NCBI GenBank assembly: GCA_009781475.1
Contig: WQYB01000009.1
Coordinates: 1-58,609 of the forward strand
Origin: Treponema sp.
GTDB taxonomy: Bacteria > Spirochaetota > Spirochaetia > Treponematales > Breznakiellaceae
Direction of reading: 5' to 3'
DNA: 58,609 nucleotides
Below are positions 34,937 to 43,553 of this stretch, piece by piece. Made by a program: the position numbers and the translations under genes. Under the pieces are notes generated by a model that was not told where the DNA came from, did not search any database, and saw nothing but the letters and a program-made list of their open reading frames with translations. The first letter of the stretch is position 1; each line of letters begins with the position of its first letter.

Positions 34937-37900
34937 ATGGCTAAACAAAAAAATGTTTACTTCTTCGGCAACGGTAAAGCTGAAGGAGATGCAAAGATGA
35001 GATTAGTATTGGGCGGCAAAGGAGCCAATCTTGCAGAGATGACTAATCTGGGAATTCCGGTTCCGCCAGGTTTTACAATTTCTACAGATGTATGCGCTGC
35101 CTATTATGAAAATAAAAATAAGTATCCTGCGGGACTTAAAGAAGAAGTTGAAGCTGGACTTAAAAAACTTGAAGCTACAATGAAAAAGAAACTTGGCGAT
35201 CCTAACGATCCTCTTTTAGTTTCTGTCCGTTCAGGTGCTGCTGCATCATTACCTGGTATGATGGATACAATCCTTAATCTTGGTATGAGTGATAAAGCAG
35301 TTGTCGGACTTTCCAATAAAACAAAAAATCCAAGATTTGCATGGGACGCTTACAGACGTTTCATTCAAATGTACGGCGATGTTGTAATGGGTGTTGACCA
35401 CGATCATTTTGAAGAAGCCCTTTCATCCGCCAAAAAAAATAAAAATATTGAATTAGATACTGACCTTACTGCATCCGATCTTGAAAAACTTGTTGATGAA
35501 TATAAAAAAATCGTAAAAAAACATTCAGGTAAAGACTTTCCGCAAAATCCAATGGATCAATTGTGGGGATCTATTAACGCAGTTTTCGGTTCATGGATGA
35601 ATGAAAGAGCTGTTAAATACCGCCAGATCGAAAATATTAAAGGTCTTAAAGGTACTGCAGTTAACGTTCAATCGATGGTATATGGAAACTTCGGTGATGA
35701 TTCGGGAACCGGCGTATGTTTCAGCCGCGATCCATCAACTGGTGTAAATGAATTCTACGGCGAATATTTGATGAACGCACAAGGTGAAGACGTTGTTGCA
35801 GGTATCAGAACACCGGAAAGAATTTCTACACTTGAAAAAAAGAATCCTGCCATCTATAAACAGTTAATCGGAATAAAAAACAGATTAGAAAAACATTTTA
35901 AAGACATGCAAGACATGGAATTCACTGTACAACAGGGAATTCTTTACATTCTGCAAACCAGAAACGGCAAACGCGCAGGTACTGCGGCAGTAAAATGCGC
36001 CATTGATATGGTAAATGAAGGTTTAATCGATAAAAATGCCGCAATTATGCGTGTAACACCCGGTCACCTTGATCAATTATTGCATCCAATGATCGATGTT
36101 AAAGCTCAAAAAGAAGCAAAAGTTCTTACAAAAGGATTAAACGCATCTCCGGGCGCTGCATCAGGAAGAATTGTTTACACAGCAAAAGAAGCAGAAAGCT
36201 GGCATGCAAGAGGCGAAAAAGTAATGATGGTGCGCAAAGAAACCAGCCCCGAAGATATCGGCGGAATGGTTGTAGCGCAGGGTATTCTTACATCAACAGG
36301 CGGCATGACATCTCACGCTGCTGTTGTTGCCCGCGGAATGGGAACTCCATGTATCGTTGGCGCAAAGAATGTTCTATTAATGGGTGATGGTACTGTAGAT
36401 ATCGGCGGAAAAACCTTTAAAGAAGGCGATTGGATTACAATCGACGGCTCTTCCGGCGAAGTATATGAAGGAAAAATGCCGCTTGTAGCTCCTGCTATTT
36501 CCAAAGAAATGGAAACCTTCCTTAAATGGTGCGATGATGTCAGAAAAGGCGCAGTTCGCGGAAGAATTAAAGGTTTTGATGTCAGAACTAACGCTGACCA
36601 GCCAGAAGATGCAAAACGCGCGTTCGATTTCGGCGCTCAGGGTATCGGTCTTTGCCGCACAGAACACATGTTCTTTGAAAAAGAAAAACTTGTTCATTTC
36701 CGCGCGATGATCCTGTCAGAAACGGAAGAAGAAAGAAAAGAACAATTAAAGAAGATTCTTCCATTACAACAGAAAGATTTCTTTGGTATTTTCAAAGCAA
36801 TGGACGGCCGCCCTGTAACAATCAGGCTTTTAGACCCGCCGTTGCATGAATTTGTTCCCCATTCACAGGAAGAAGTTGCAGAACTTGCTTCTCACATAGG
36901 TATGGATGTAAACAAATTAAATACAAAGATAGGCACTCTTGTTGAAAGCAACCCGATGTTAGGTCATCGCGGCTGCCGTTTGGCAATTACATACCCCGAA
37001 ATTTACGATATGCAGGTTGAAGCAATCGCTTTAGCCGCAGCGGAATGTGCAAAACAGAAAATACCGGTACACCCCGAAATTATGATTCCGCTTATTGTAA
37101 CACCAAGAGAACTTAAATTCCTGCGCCCGAATGCAGAAAAAGTACTTGAAAGAGTATTTAAAGCAGCCGGCGTAAATGTACCTGTAACAATCGGTACTAT
37201 GATAGAAGTTCCTAGAGCTGCAATCCGCGCCGGCACTGTTGCCGATTATGCGGATTTCTTCAGCTTTGGAACAAACGACCTTACACAAATGACATTCGGC
37301 TTCAGCCGCGACGACGTCGCATCATTCCTGCCCATTTATTTGGAAAAAGGCATTCTTGACGACGAACCGTTCCAGACAATCGACCAAAATGGAGTCGGCG
37401 GTCTTATAGAACACGCGATTGGAGAAGGACGAATGAAAAAACCGGATCTCAAAATTGGGATCTGCGGAGAACACGGCGGCGATCCTGCATCTATAGAATT
37501 CTGTTATAGAGCCGGATTTAGCTATGTATCATGTTCACCCTTCCGGGTTCCGTTAGCACGCCTTGCCGGAGCGCAGGCTGTTATCAAAAATACCGGAAAG
37601 AACATAAAGGGAGGGGACGCAGCGAAGCCTGGGAAACCCGCCACTGCCAAGGTGAAGGGCAGTAAAAAACCTTCTAAGGGGGATAAGAAGATGGCAGTAA
37701 CATCTGCAAAGAAACCTGCGGCGAAAAAAGCCGTAAAGAAACCGGCGAAAAAGGCCGTAAAAAAACCGGCGAAAAAAGCTGTAAAAAAACCAGCGAAAAA
37801 AGCCGTAAAAAAACCAGCGAAAAAAGCCGTAAAAAAACCGGCAAAAAAAGCTGGAGCGAAGAAAGCTGGCGCTAAAAAAGCCGTAAAAAAACCGGCAGCA

Positions 37901-38005
37901 AAAAAGAAAGCAGCAAAAAAACCAGCCGCAAAGAAAGCAGCAAAAAAACCAGCCGCGAAAAAACCGGCAGTTAAAAAAGCTGCACCAGCCAGCCCTGTTA
38001 TGTAA
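34937..38005 (+). CDS. ppdK: Pyruvate, phosphate dikinase with a histone-H1-like C-terminal tail
   Basis: PPDK interconverts pyruvate + ATP + Pi and PEP + AMP + PPi, a main step of anaerobic glycolysis. The ATP-grasp start is KNVYFFGNGKAEGDAKMRLVLGGKGANLAEMT; the phospho-His is in GGMTSHAAVVARGMG; the catalytic Cys in CGEHGGDPASIEF. The enzyme part ends near residue 886 (LAGAQAVIKN), its normal length. Another ~136 residues are Lys/Ala/Pro repeats (AVKKPAKK units) like eukaryotic H1 tails. An internal ATG at 37691 (MAVTSAKKPAAKK) after a G-rich site could start a separate ~104-residue basic protein. The start is set by GGAGG and a promoter. Confidence 0.95.
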   Translation: MAKQKNVYFFGNGKAEGDAKMRLVLGGKGANLAEMTNLGIPVPPGFTISTDVCAAYYENKNKYPAGLKEEVEAGLKKLEATMKKKLGDPNDPLLVSVRSGAAASLPGMMDTILNLGMSDKAVVGLSNKTKNPRFAWDAYRRFIQMYGDVVMGVDHDHFEEALSSAKKNKNIELDTDLTASDLEKLVDEYKKIVKKHSGKDFPQNPMDQLWGSINAVFGSWMNERAVKYRQIENIKGLKGTAVNVQSMVYGNFGDDSGTGVCFSRDPSTGVNEFYGEYLMNAQGEDVVAGIRTPERISTLEKKNPAIYKQLIGIKNRLEKHFKDMQDMEFTVQQGILYILQTRNGKRAGTAAVKCAIDMVNEGLIDKNAAIMRVTPGHLDQLLHPMIDVKAQKEAKVLTKGLNASPGAASGRIVYTAKEAESWHARGEKVMMVRKETSPEDIGGMVVAQGILTSTGGMTSHAAVVARGMGTPCIVGAKNVLLMGDGTVDIGGKTFKEGDWITIDGSSGEVYEGKMPLVAPAISKEMETFLKWCDDVRKGAVRGRIKGFDVRTNADQPEDAKRAFDFGAQGIGLCRTEHMFFEKEKLVHFRAMILSETEEERKEQLKKILPLQQKDFFGIFKAMDGRPVTIRLLDPPLHEFVPHSQEEVAELASHIGMDVNKLNTKIGTLVESNPMLGHRGCRLAITYPEIYDMQVEAIALAAAECAKQKIPVHPEIMIPLIVTPRELKFLRPNAEKVLERVFKAAGVNVPVTIGTMIEVPRAAIRAGTVADYADFFSFGTNDLTQMTFGFSRDDVASFLPIYLEKGILDDEPFQTIDQNGVGGLIEHAIGEGRMKKPDLKIGICGEHGGDPASIEFCYRAGFSYVSCSPFRVPLARLAGAQAVIKNTGKNIKGGDAAKPGKPATAKVKGSKKPSKGDKKMAVTSAKKPAAKKAVKKPAKKAVKKPAKKAVKKPAKKAVKKPAKKAVKKPAKKAGAKKAGAKKAVKKPAAKKKAAKKPAAKKAAKKPAAKKPAVKKAAPASPVM
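37730..37849 (+). repeat. Five tandem 24-bp repeats in the PPDK tail
   Basis: The 24-base unit, which opens GCCGTAAAAAAACCGGCG, is repeated five times with few changes (each encodes AVKKPAKK). A run of shorter AAAKKPA-type units follows to 37995. Homopolymer-rich units like this can change copy number easily. Confidence 0.9.
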
Positions 38006-38046
38006 TTTGGGGTTTTGGTACTTATAGAAAAATATTTTTTTATAAA

Positions 38047-38071
38047 GCCCGGCGTATGCCGGGTTTTTTTT
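38047..38071 (+). terminator. Rho-independent terminator after ppdK
   Basis: A GC-rich stem (CCCGGC, loop GTAT, GCCGGG) at 38048-38063 is followed by eight T residues. It lies 42 bases after the ppdK stop codon. Confidence 0.9.
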
Positions 38072-38098
38072 ATATTTTAAGAAACACAAACCTGTGGC

Positions 38099-38614
38099 TT
38101 AAAACCCGATTTTTTTAGTTTCCTTAGGTTTTTCAATAAGGTTGTTTAAAGCAATAATAATGTCATTTACACGTTTATCATTTGTTTCAATATAGAGCAT
38201 GAGAAGTTTTCGCAATTCAGCAATTTGCTCACTTGTACCGCCTTGTGATAATACATATTGGCGCATCTTAATAAAAGCTACCATTATTTCGATATTTACA
38301 CTTATAGCTTTTTTACTGTTTAAGACACTTGAAAGCATAAGAACACCATGTTCAGTAAAAACATAAGGGAAATAACGCCGCCCGCCTTTTTTTTCGTTTG
38401 AGGTGCCAATTTGGTACCTCAAAGAATAAAATTCCTCTTCTGATAATTGAAACATGAAGAAATTAGGAAAGCGCTCTATGTTTCTCTTTACAGCTCTATT
38501 TAACGCTTTTGTTTCAATTTCATAAAGCCTTGCTAAATCGCTGTCTAACATCACTTTATGACCTCGAATTTCGTAAATTAAGTTTTGAATAGGTATTGTA
38601 TTAAGATCATCCAT
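38099..38614 (-). CDS. ORF6N-domain protein
   Basis: A 171-residue product with an N-terminal ORF6N domain: IPIQNLIYEIRGHKVMLDSDLARLYEIETKALNRAVKRN, LSEEEFYSLRYQIGTS, and GGRRYFPYVFTEHGVLMLSSVLNSKKA. The domain is common in phage-derived DNA-binding or regulator proteins. The C-terminal half is a helical tail. It sits alone with no phage neighbours. GGAGG precedes the ATG. A terminator for ppdK lies in front of its end, so it reads convergently with that gene. Confidence 0.88.
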   Translation of the reverse strand: MDDLNTIPIQNLIYEIRGHKVMLDSDLARLYEIETKALNRAVKRNIERFPNFFMFQLSEEEFYSLRYQIGTSNEKKGGRRYFPYVFTEHGVLMLSSVLNSKKAISVNIEIMVAFIKMRQYVLSQGGTSEQIAELRKLLMLYIETNDKRVNDIIIALNNLIEKPKETKKIGF

Positions 38615-38760
38615 ATTTGAACCTCCATAAACAGGGTTTCCCCGAAAAATAAAAGATACTTATATATGGCGCAAACTAGCTGTTTTGCATGACTGAAAAT
38701 GAAAATATTTTAAATTTTTTCAATTCTTATATGAAAATCTGCGTAAATCTGCGGGCTTTC

Positions 38761-38780
38761 ACATGGTGTCAGTCACTTTT
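38761..38780 (-). repeat. GTGACTGACACC motif, inverted copy
   Basis: The complement reads AAAAGTGACTGACACCATGT. It lies in the gap between the ORF6N gene and the phosphorelay cluster. Confidence 0.65.
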
Positions 38781-38839
38781 TTGAATTATATTATAAAACT
38801 ATCGCCAAAAGCTGCATTTTATTGTAGAATATTAATGAA

Positions 38840-40456
38840 ATGGAAGAAATAAATAAATATAAACTGTTAATTGTTGATGATGAAAAGTTGAATCTTAAGG
38901 TTCTAACAAATATATTGAGCTCAGAATATTCTATTATAACAGCAACAAACGGCAGAAACGCAATCGAAAAGGCTAAAGCCTATTCACCGGATTTAATATT
39001 ACTGGATATTCTCATGCCAGAAATGGATGGGTATCAAACATTGGCAGAAATTAAAAGCTGTAAGGAACTCCAAAAAACACCGGTTATATTTATTACGGGG
39101 CTTGATAGTGATGAACATGAAGAAAAAGGACTGGCTCTTGAAGCTGCTGATTACATAACGAAACCTTTCAGCAATTCGATTGTAAAATTAAGGGTACGTA
39201 ATCAAATCCAATTAAAATCGGCAGTTGTAGCCGCAGAATCCGCAAACCGCAGTAAATCCGCCTTTTTGGCAAAAATGAGCCATGAGATTCGCACTCCATT
39301 AAATGCAATATTGGGAATTTCTGTTATTCAATTGCAAAACGAAACCCATACCAACGAAATTAAAGATTCATTTACAAGAATATTTAATTCAGGTGATTTA
39401 CTGCTTGGCATAATCAATGACATTCTTGATATGTCCAAAATTGAAGCCGGAAAACTTGAATTACTTTGTGAAAAATATAATGTAGCGAGCATGATTAATG
39501 ATGCCATTTTCCTAAATCTAATCAAATATGAAAATAAACCTATTGAATTTATACTTAATGTAGATGAAAAGATCCCTTCGATGCTTATAGGAGATGAAAT
39601 CCGCATAAAACAAATATTGAATAACCTTTTATCCAATGCGTTTAAATATACATCTTCGGGCGAAGTTGAACTTTCTATTTCCTGTAAAGACGGTATATTA
39701 ACCGATCATTCAGATGATAACAGCCATAATGATCCTGTAACTCTTATTATAAATGTCCGTGATACAGGTCAGGGAATGACAGAAGAACAGGTAAGTAAGT
39801 TATTTGACGAATATTCCCGTTTTAATCTGGAATCAAATAAAGATATCGAAGGTACAGGTTTGGGAATGAGTATTCTTCATAATCTAATCAACATGATGAA
39901 CGGTGATATTCATGCAAAAAGCGAACCCGGTAAAGGATCTTTATTTACAGTTCGCCTTATACAGGGAAAAGACGGAGCTCCCGAATTGGGAAAAGAAGCG
40001 GCAGAAAAGCTGCATGAGTTCCGTTCAAATTATGATGAAAAAGCAAAAAAGACTCATATTGTGCGTGAACATATTCGTCCGGGAAAAGTATTAATAGTTG
40101 ATGATGTAGATATTAATCTTTATGTAGCGAAAGAAATGCTTTTACCTTATGGATTGGAAATTGATCTTGCGTCCAGCGGTGCTGAGGCAATAGAAAGTAT
40201 TAAAAAAGAAAAATACGATATTGTTTTTATGGATCATATAATGCCGTTAATGGATGGTATTGAAACTACAAAAGAAATCAGAAAATTGGGATACGATAAG
40301 CTGCCGATAATAGCGCTTACTGCAAATGCAGTATCAGGCGTTAAGGAAATGTTTTTAAATAATGGGTTTAACGGTTTTGTTTCCAAACCTATCGGTCTTC
40401 ATGAACTGGATGAAGTTCTAAAAGAATGGATGCTGCCCGGTATCGTAAAAAATTAA
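38840..40456 (+). CDS. Cytoplasmic hybrid histidine kinase, REC-HK-REC
   Basis: Domains in order: REC1 (about 8-125; phospho-acceptor Asp56 in LILLDILMPEMDG), DHp with H-box His148 in KMSHEIRTPLN, CA domain (N-box IKQILNNLLSNAFKY, G1 DTGQGM, G2 GTGLGMS), and REC2 (about 415-535; Asp465 in VFMDHIMPLMDG, Lys in SKPIGL). All phospho-sites are intact. No membrane or sensor domain is present, so input is via REC1 or a partner. REC1 is very similar to that of the third gene. A second kinase gene follows after 11 bases. Confidence 0.93.
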   Translation: MEEINKYKLLIVDDEKLNLKVLTNILSSEYSIITATNGRNAIEKAKAYSPDLILLDILMPEMDGYQTLAEIKSCKELQKTPVIFITGLDSDEHEEKGLALEAADYITKPFSNSIVKLRVRNQIQLKSAVVAAESANRSKSAFLAKMSHEIRTPLNAILGISVIQLQNETHTNEIKDSFTRIFNSGDLLLGIINDILDMSKIEAGKLELLCEKYNVASMINDAIFLNLIKYENKPIEFILNVDEKIPSMLIGDEIRIKQILNNLLSNAFKYTSSGEVELSISCKDGILTDHSDDNSHNDPVTLIINVRDTGQGMTEEQVSKLFDEYSRFNLESNKDIEGTGLGMSILHNLINMMNGDIHAKSEPGKGSLFTVRLIQGKDGAPELGKEAAEKLHEFRSNYDEKAKKTHIVREHIRPGKVLIVDDVDINLYVAKEMLLPYGLEIDLASSGAEAIESIKKEKYDIVFMDHIMPLMDGIETTKEIRKLGYDKLPIIALTANAVSGVKEMFLNNGFNGFVSKPIGLHELDEVLKEWMLPGIVKN

Positions 40457-40467
40457 TAGGTTAATAA

Positions 40468-42102
40468 ATGTACGAAAATTTTATTAATTGGAAAATATTA
40501 ATTGGAATTATTATTTTAATAATTAATATAATTATAATTTTAATTGCCGCTTTTGTTTTAAGAAGAAAATTTATTGAAGCTGACAAATTGCGGAAAAATG
40601 CCGAAGCCGTCTCTGATACAAAATCAGATTTTCTTGCGATGATAAGCCGCGAAATAAGAACACCAATGAACAGTATTGTAGGTTTTTCCGAACTTGCGCT
40701 TGATAATGAAGTATCGCTTAAAAACAGGGATTATCTTAACAAAATAAAAATAAACGCGCAGTGGCTATTACAAATTATTAATGATATCCTTGATATTTCC
40801 ATGGTTGAATCCGGCAGAATGAATATAGGAAATATTCCTTTTGATATGCATGAATTATTGTCCAACTGCCGTACTTTAATTATGCCAAAAGCCGCAGAAA
40901 AAGGGCTTTTTTTATATTTTTATGCTGAACCCGGTTTAGGAAAAACTCCGCTGGGCGATCCTGTAAGATTGCGTCAGGTTCTTGTAAATCTTTTATCCAA
41001 TGCGGTTAAGTTTACGAATAACGGTATGGTTAAACTTCATGCTGTATTAAAAGAAATGAGCGATAATTCCATTACAATGACTTTTGAAATTAAAGATTCA
41101 GGCATCGGCATGACAAATGAACAGATAAATAATATTTTACAACCGATTATACAGACAGAAAAAGGAAAAAAACGCAAATCCGGCGGAACAGGGCTCGGAC
41201 TTGCTATAACAAAAAAAATTATTGAATTGATGGGCGGCAGTCTTTCTATTGAAAGTACACTCGGTATTGGAAGCAAATTAAGTTTTGAACTGGTATTTGA
41301 TACGATTAATTCAGATAATGAAGAATTGTTTGAAAAAAAATTGGTGTTTAACGATCTTGATAAACCTGTGTTTAAAGGAGAAATTCTTTTATGCGAAGAC
41401 AATATTATGAATCAACAGGTTATCTTCGATCATCTGACCAGAGTAGGGTTTAAAGCCGTTATTGCTGATAATGGTAAAATAGGTTATGAAATGGTAAAAA
41501 GCCGGCTTGATAAAAACGAAAAGCAATTCGATCTTGTTTTTATGGATATTCATATGCCTGAAATGGACGGTCTTGAAGCGGCTTCTAAAATAACTGAATT
41601 AAATACAGGAGTACCAATTGTTGCCATGACTGCCAATATTATGTATAACGACAGGGAGATTTACAAAAAAAGCGGAATGTTTGACTGTGTCGGTAAACCC
41701 TTTACCAATCAGGAATTATGGCGTTGTCTTATGAAGTATTTTATTCCGCAAAATGTTTCAAATACCGGCATGGATAATAATCAAGGTATTGATAGTTTCT
41801 CTTCAAAATCGGATTGGGAAATTCAAAAAGAGCTTCAAGTTTTATTTATTGAGAATAATAGTCATATATATGATGAAATTACCGGAGCTTTGGAAACAGC
41901 AGATATTATTCTTGCTAAAAGACTAACTCATTCATTAAAAACCAATGCCGCTTATATTGGTAAAATAATTTTACAAAAGTCGGCTGCCGCTGTAGAAAAT
42001 AGATTAGTTGACGGTAAAAATCAAGTAACCGAAGAGCAATTAAAAACATTAAAAACTGAGCTGGATATGGTTTTGAATGAATTTTCATCAAACATGCAAT
42101 AA
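40468..42102 (+). CDS. Hybrid kinase-like protein with H-box His replaced by Arg, then REC and HPt
   Basis: A membrane segment (about 9-32) precedes a DHp domain that reads ISREIRTPMNSI: the phosphorylated His is Arg61 (codon CGC). The CA domain keeps N-box LRQVLVNLLSNAVKF, G1 DSGIGM and G2 GGTGLGLAI. REC has Asp360 in VFMDIHMPEMDG. The C-terminus is an HPt domain with His488 in KRLTHSLKTNA. It cannot autophosphorylate by the usual route, so it may take phosphate from the neighbour's kinase or REC, or from another partner, and pass it on from HPt. It lies 11 bases after the first kinase gene. Confidence 0.9.
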   Translation: MYENFINWKILIGIIILIINIIIILIAAFVLRRKFIEADKLRKNAEAVSDTKSDFLAMISREIRTPMNSIVGFSELALDNEVSLKNRDYLNKIKINAQWLLQIINDILDISMVESGRMNIGNIPFDMHELLSNCRTLIMPKAAEKGLFLYFYAEPGLGKTPLGDPVRLRQVLVNLLSNAVKFTNNGMVKLHAVLKEMSDNSITMTFEIKDSGIGMTNEQINNILQPIIQTEKGKKRKSGGTGLGLAITKKIIELMGGSLSIESTLGIGSKLSFELVFDTINSDNEELFEKKLVFNDLDKPVFKGEILLCEDNIMNQQVIFDHLTRVGFKAVIADNGKIGYEMVKSRLDKNEKQFDLVFMDIHMPEMDGLEAASKITELNTGVPIVAMTANIMYNDREIYKKSGMFDCVGKPFTNQELWRCLMKYFIPQNVSNTGMDNNQGIDSFSSKSDWEIQKELQVLFIENNSHIYDEITGALETADIILAKRLTHSLKTNAAYIGKIILQKSAAAVENRLVDGKNQVTEEQLKTLKTELDMVLNEFSSNMQ

Positions 42103-42126
42103 TATAAAGGGTGGTATAAATACATT

Positions 42127-43029
42127 ATGGATACTAAGAAAAATTCTATATTAATTGTTGATGACGAAAATGCGAATATTATGTTATTGACAAACATTCT
42201 TGAAAAGGATTATTTGATTTATACTGCAAAAAACGGAAATGAAGCAATCGCTAAAGCTAAAGAAGTTAAACCTGATCTTATATTACTGGATATTATTATG
42301 CCTGAAATGGACGGGTATGAAACTCTTGCAGAAATAAAAAAAACCGAAGGAAATCAAAATACTCCGATTATTTTTATTTCCGGTCTTGACAGCGACGAAG
42401 ATGAAGAAAAGGGTTTATTGCTGGATGCTGCCGATTATATTACAAAACCTTTTAGCAGAATTGTTGTTAAATTAAGAGTGCGCAATCAAATGCAGATAGT
42501 AACTCAATTGCGGACAATTGAGCATTTGAGCATGATAGATCAGTTAACAAATCTGCCTAACCGCCGCAGTTTGGATGAACGTTTAAAAATAGAATGGAAG
42601 CTGGCAATAAGGGAACAGACTCCAATAAGTTTACTTATAATGGATTTGGATAAGTTTAAAAATATTAATGATGTATGCGGGCATTTACAAGGTGATATAA
42701 TTTTGCAAAAAGTTGCCGAAATATTCAAAGATAGTTTAAAGCGTCCGGGGGACTTTGTTGCACGCTGGGGCGGAGAAGAATTTGTAACAATTTTGCCAAA
42801 TACTTCATTAGACGGCGCGATGGAGATCGCAGAAAGAATTCGATTAAATGTAGAAAATACGCTAATGCCCAGTATTGATAGCTCAGAAATTAAAATCACG
42901 ATAAGCATCGGTGTAAATTCTGTAATACCAACCCTCAACAATTTCATTAATTCGTTTCTTTCAAATGCAGATAAGGCGCTTTATGCTGCAAAGGATGCAG
43001 GCAGAAATAAAGTAGTCTGTCATAATTGA
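42127..43029 (+). CDS. Response regulator diguanylate cyclase (REC-GGDEF)
   Basis: The REC domain (about 5-120; VLIVDD-like ILIVDDENANI, acceptor Asp in LILLDIIMPEMDG) is followed by a GGDEF domain (about 140-295). The active-site motif is GGEEF at 215-219. The inhibitory I-site RxxD (Arg206-Asp209) lies the usual five residues before it, so product inhibition is expected. It would convert GTP to c-di-GMP when phosphorylated. The REC domain closely matches REC1 of the 38840 gene, so the kinase pair may control this output. It is last in the cluster. Confidence 0.94.
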   Translation: MDTKKNSILIVDDENANIMLLTNILEKDYLIYTAKNGNEAIAKAKEVKPDLILLDIIMPEMDGYETLAEIKKTEGNQNTPIIFISGLDSDEDEEKGLLLDAADYITKPFSRIVVKLRVRNQMQIVTQLRTIEHLSMIDQLTNLPNRRSLDERLKIEWKLAIREQTPISLLIMDLDKFKNINDVCGHLQGDIILQKVAEIFKDSLKRPGDFVARWGGEEFVTILPNTSLDGAMEIAERIRLNVENTLMPSIDSSEIKITISIGVNSVIPTLNNFINSFLSNADKALYAAKDAGRNKVVCHN

Positions 43030-43062
43030 AATATATGATTTAATAAAATAAATTTAAATACT

Positions 43063-43181
43063 ATAGAAATGTATGCCTGTTAATATTATTGGGGGTCCTG
43101 TCAGAGGTCAAAAATACCATGCATGCATGTCATTTTTACCTCTGACACCCCTCAAGTATTTCACTGGGCATACATTTCTAT
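43063..43181. repeat. 119-bp foldback element after the diguanylate cyclase gene
   Basis: Perfect 15-base terminal arms (43063-43077 and 43167-43181, ATAGAAATGTATGCC and its complement) enclose a second pair (GTCAGAGGTCAAAAAT at 43100-43115, ATTTTTACCTCTGAC at 43132-43146) around a self-complementary centre (CATGCATGCATG). The terminal AGAAATGTATG is shared with the foldback at 17190-17370. It could end transcription in both directions or be a miniature mobile element. Confidence 0.75.
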
Positions 43182-43235
43182 GTTGTATTTCTTAATAAAA
43201 AAAATAAGAGAAAAAGTATCTGACAGAAAATGTAA

Positions 43236-43430
43236 TGCCGAATAATATATAATATGGCAGAAGCGCATAGACCCTGACGGTGTCTGTGGCTGCGCTCAAG
43301 GCAGTCATGTAAAATAATCCATCGATTTTAAAATTGAAATATTAAATATCTTGTAATAAACACTAAACCACAAAGTGAACGATGGACGAGCTTTAGTGTA
43401 TTATTTCTATTTCTGCCATTCTAGCCGGCA
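43236..43430. repeat. Structured intergenic repeat, copy B
   Basis: It shares ordered blocks with copy A (24268-24465): ATATGGCAG start, AAATTGAAATATTA, TAAACCACAA, TGGACGAGC and TTTCTGCCAT end. A stem ATGGCAGAA/TTCTGCCAT closes it (43254-43262 against 43411-43419). It has an extra hairpin (AGCGCA/TGCGCT, 43262-43297) that copy A lacks, and a stem ACACTAAA/TTTAGTGT. The arms vary while pairing stays, suggesting a structured RNA. Confidence 0.6.
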
Positions 43431-43553
43431 CGGGGATATGCGATTTTGCCTGAAAATAACTTAATTAAAACTGTTCGCTGTTTGCTCTTTTATGATACAA
43501 TTATAGATAGAAAAATAAGTTTGCAGTAATTGAAAATATTAGGAGGTATTAAA

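Noticed and set aside
37730-37849. Possible CRISPR-like array
   Set aside because: The 24-base units are directly adjacent, with no spacers, and encode a protein tail. No CRISPR array or cas gene is seen in the window.
37691-38005. Separate gene for a histone H1-like protein
   Set aside because: Not listed as its own feature because the frame is continuous with PPDK and no independent promoter is visible; kept as a hypothesis in the findings.
37553-38089. 178-codon minus-strand frame opposite the PPDK tail
   Set aside because: It is the antisense of the Lys/Pro repeat (Phe/Cys/Gly-rich) and has no ribosome site; the plus-strand frame is clearly PPDK.
38099-38614. Prophage remnant around the ORF6N gene
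   Set aside because: The domain is phage-linked, but no integrase, capsid, tail or attachment repeats are nearby.
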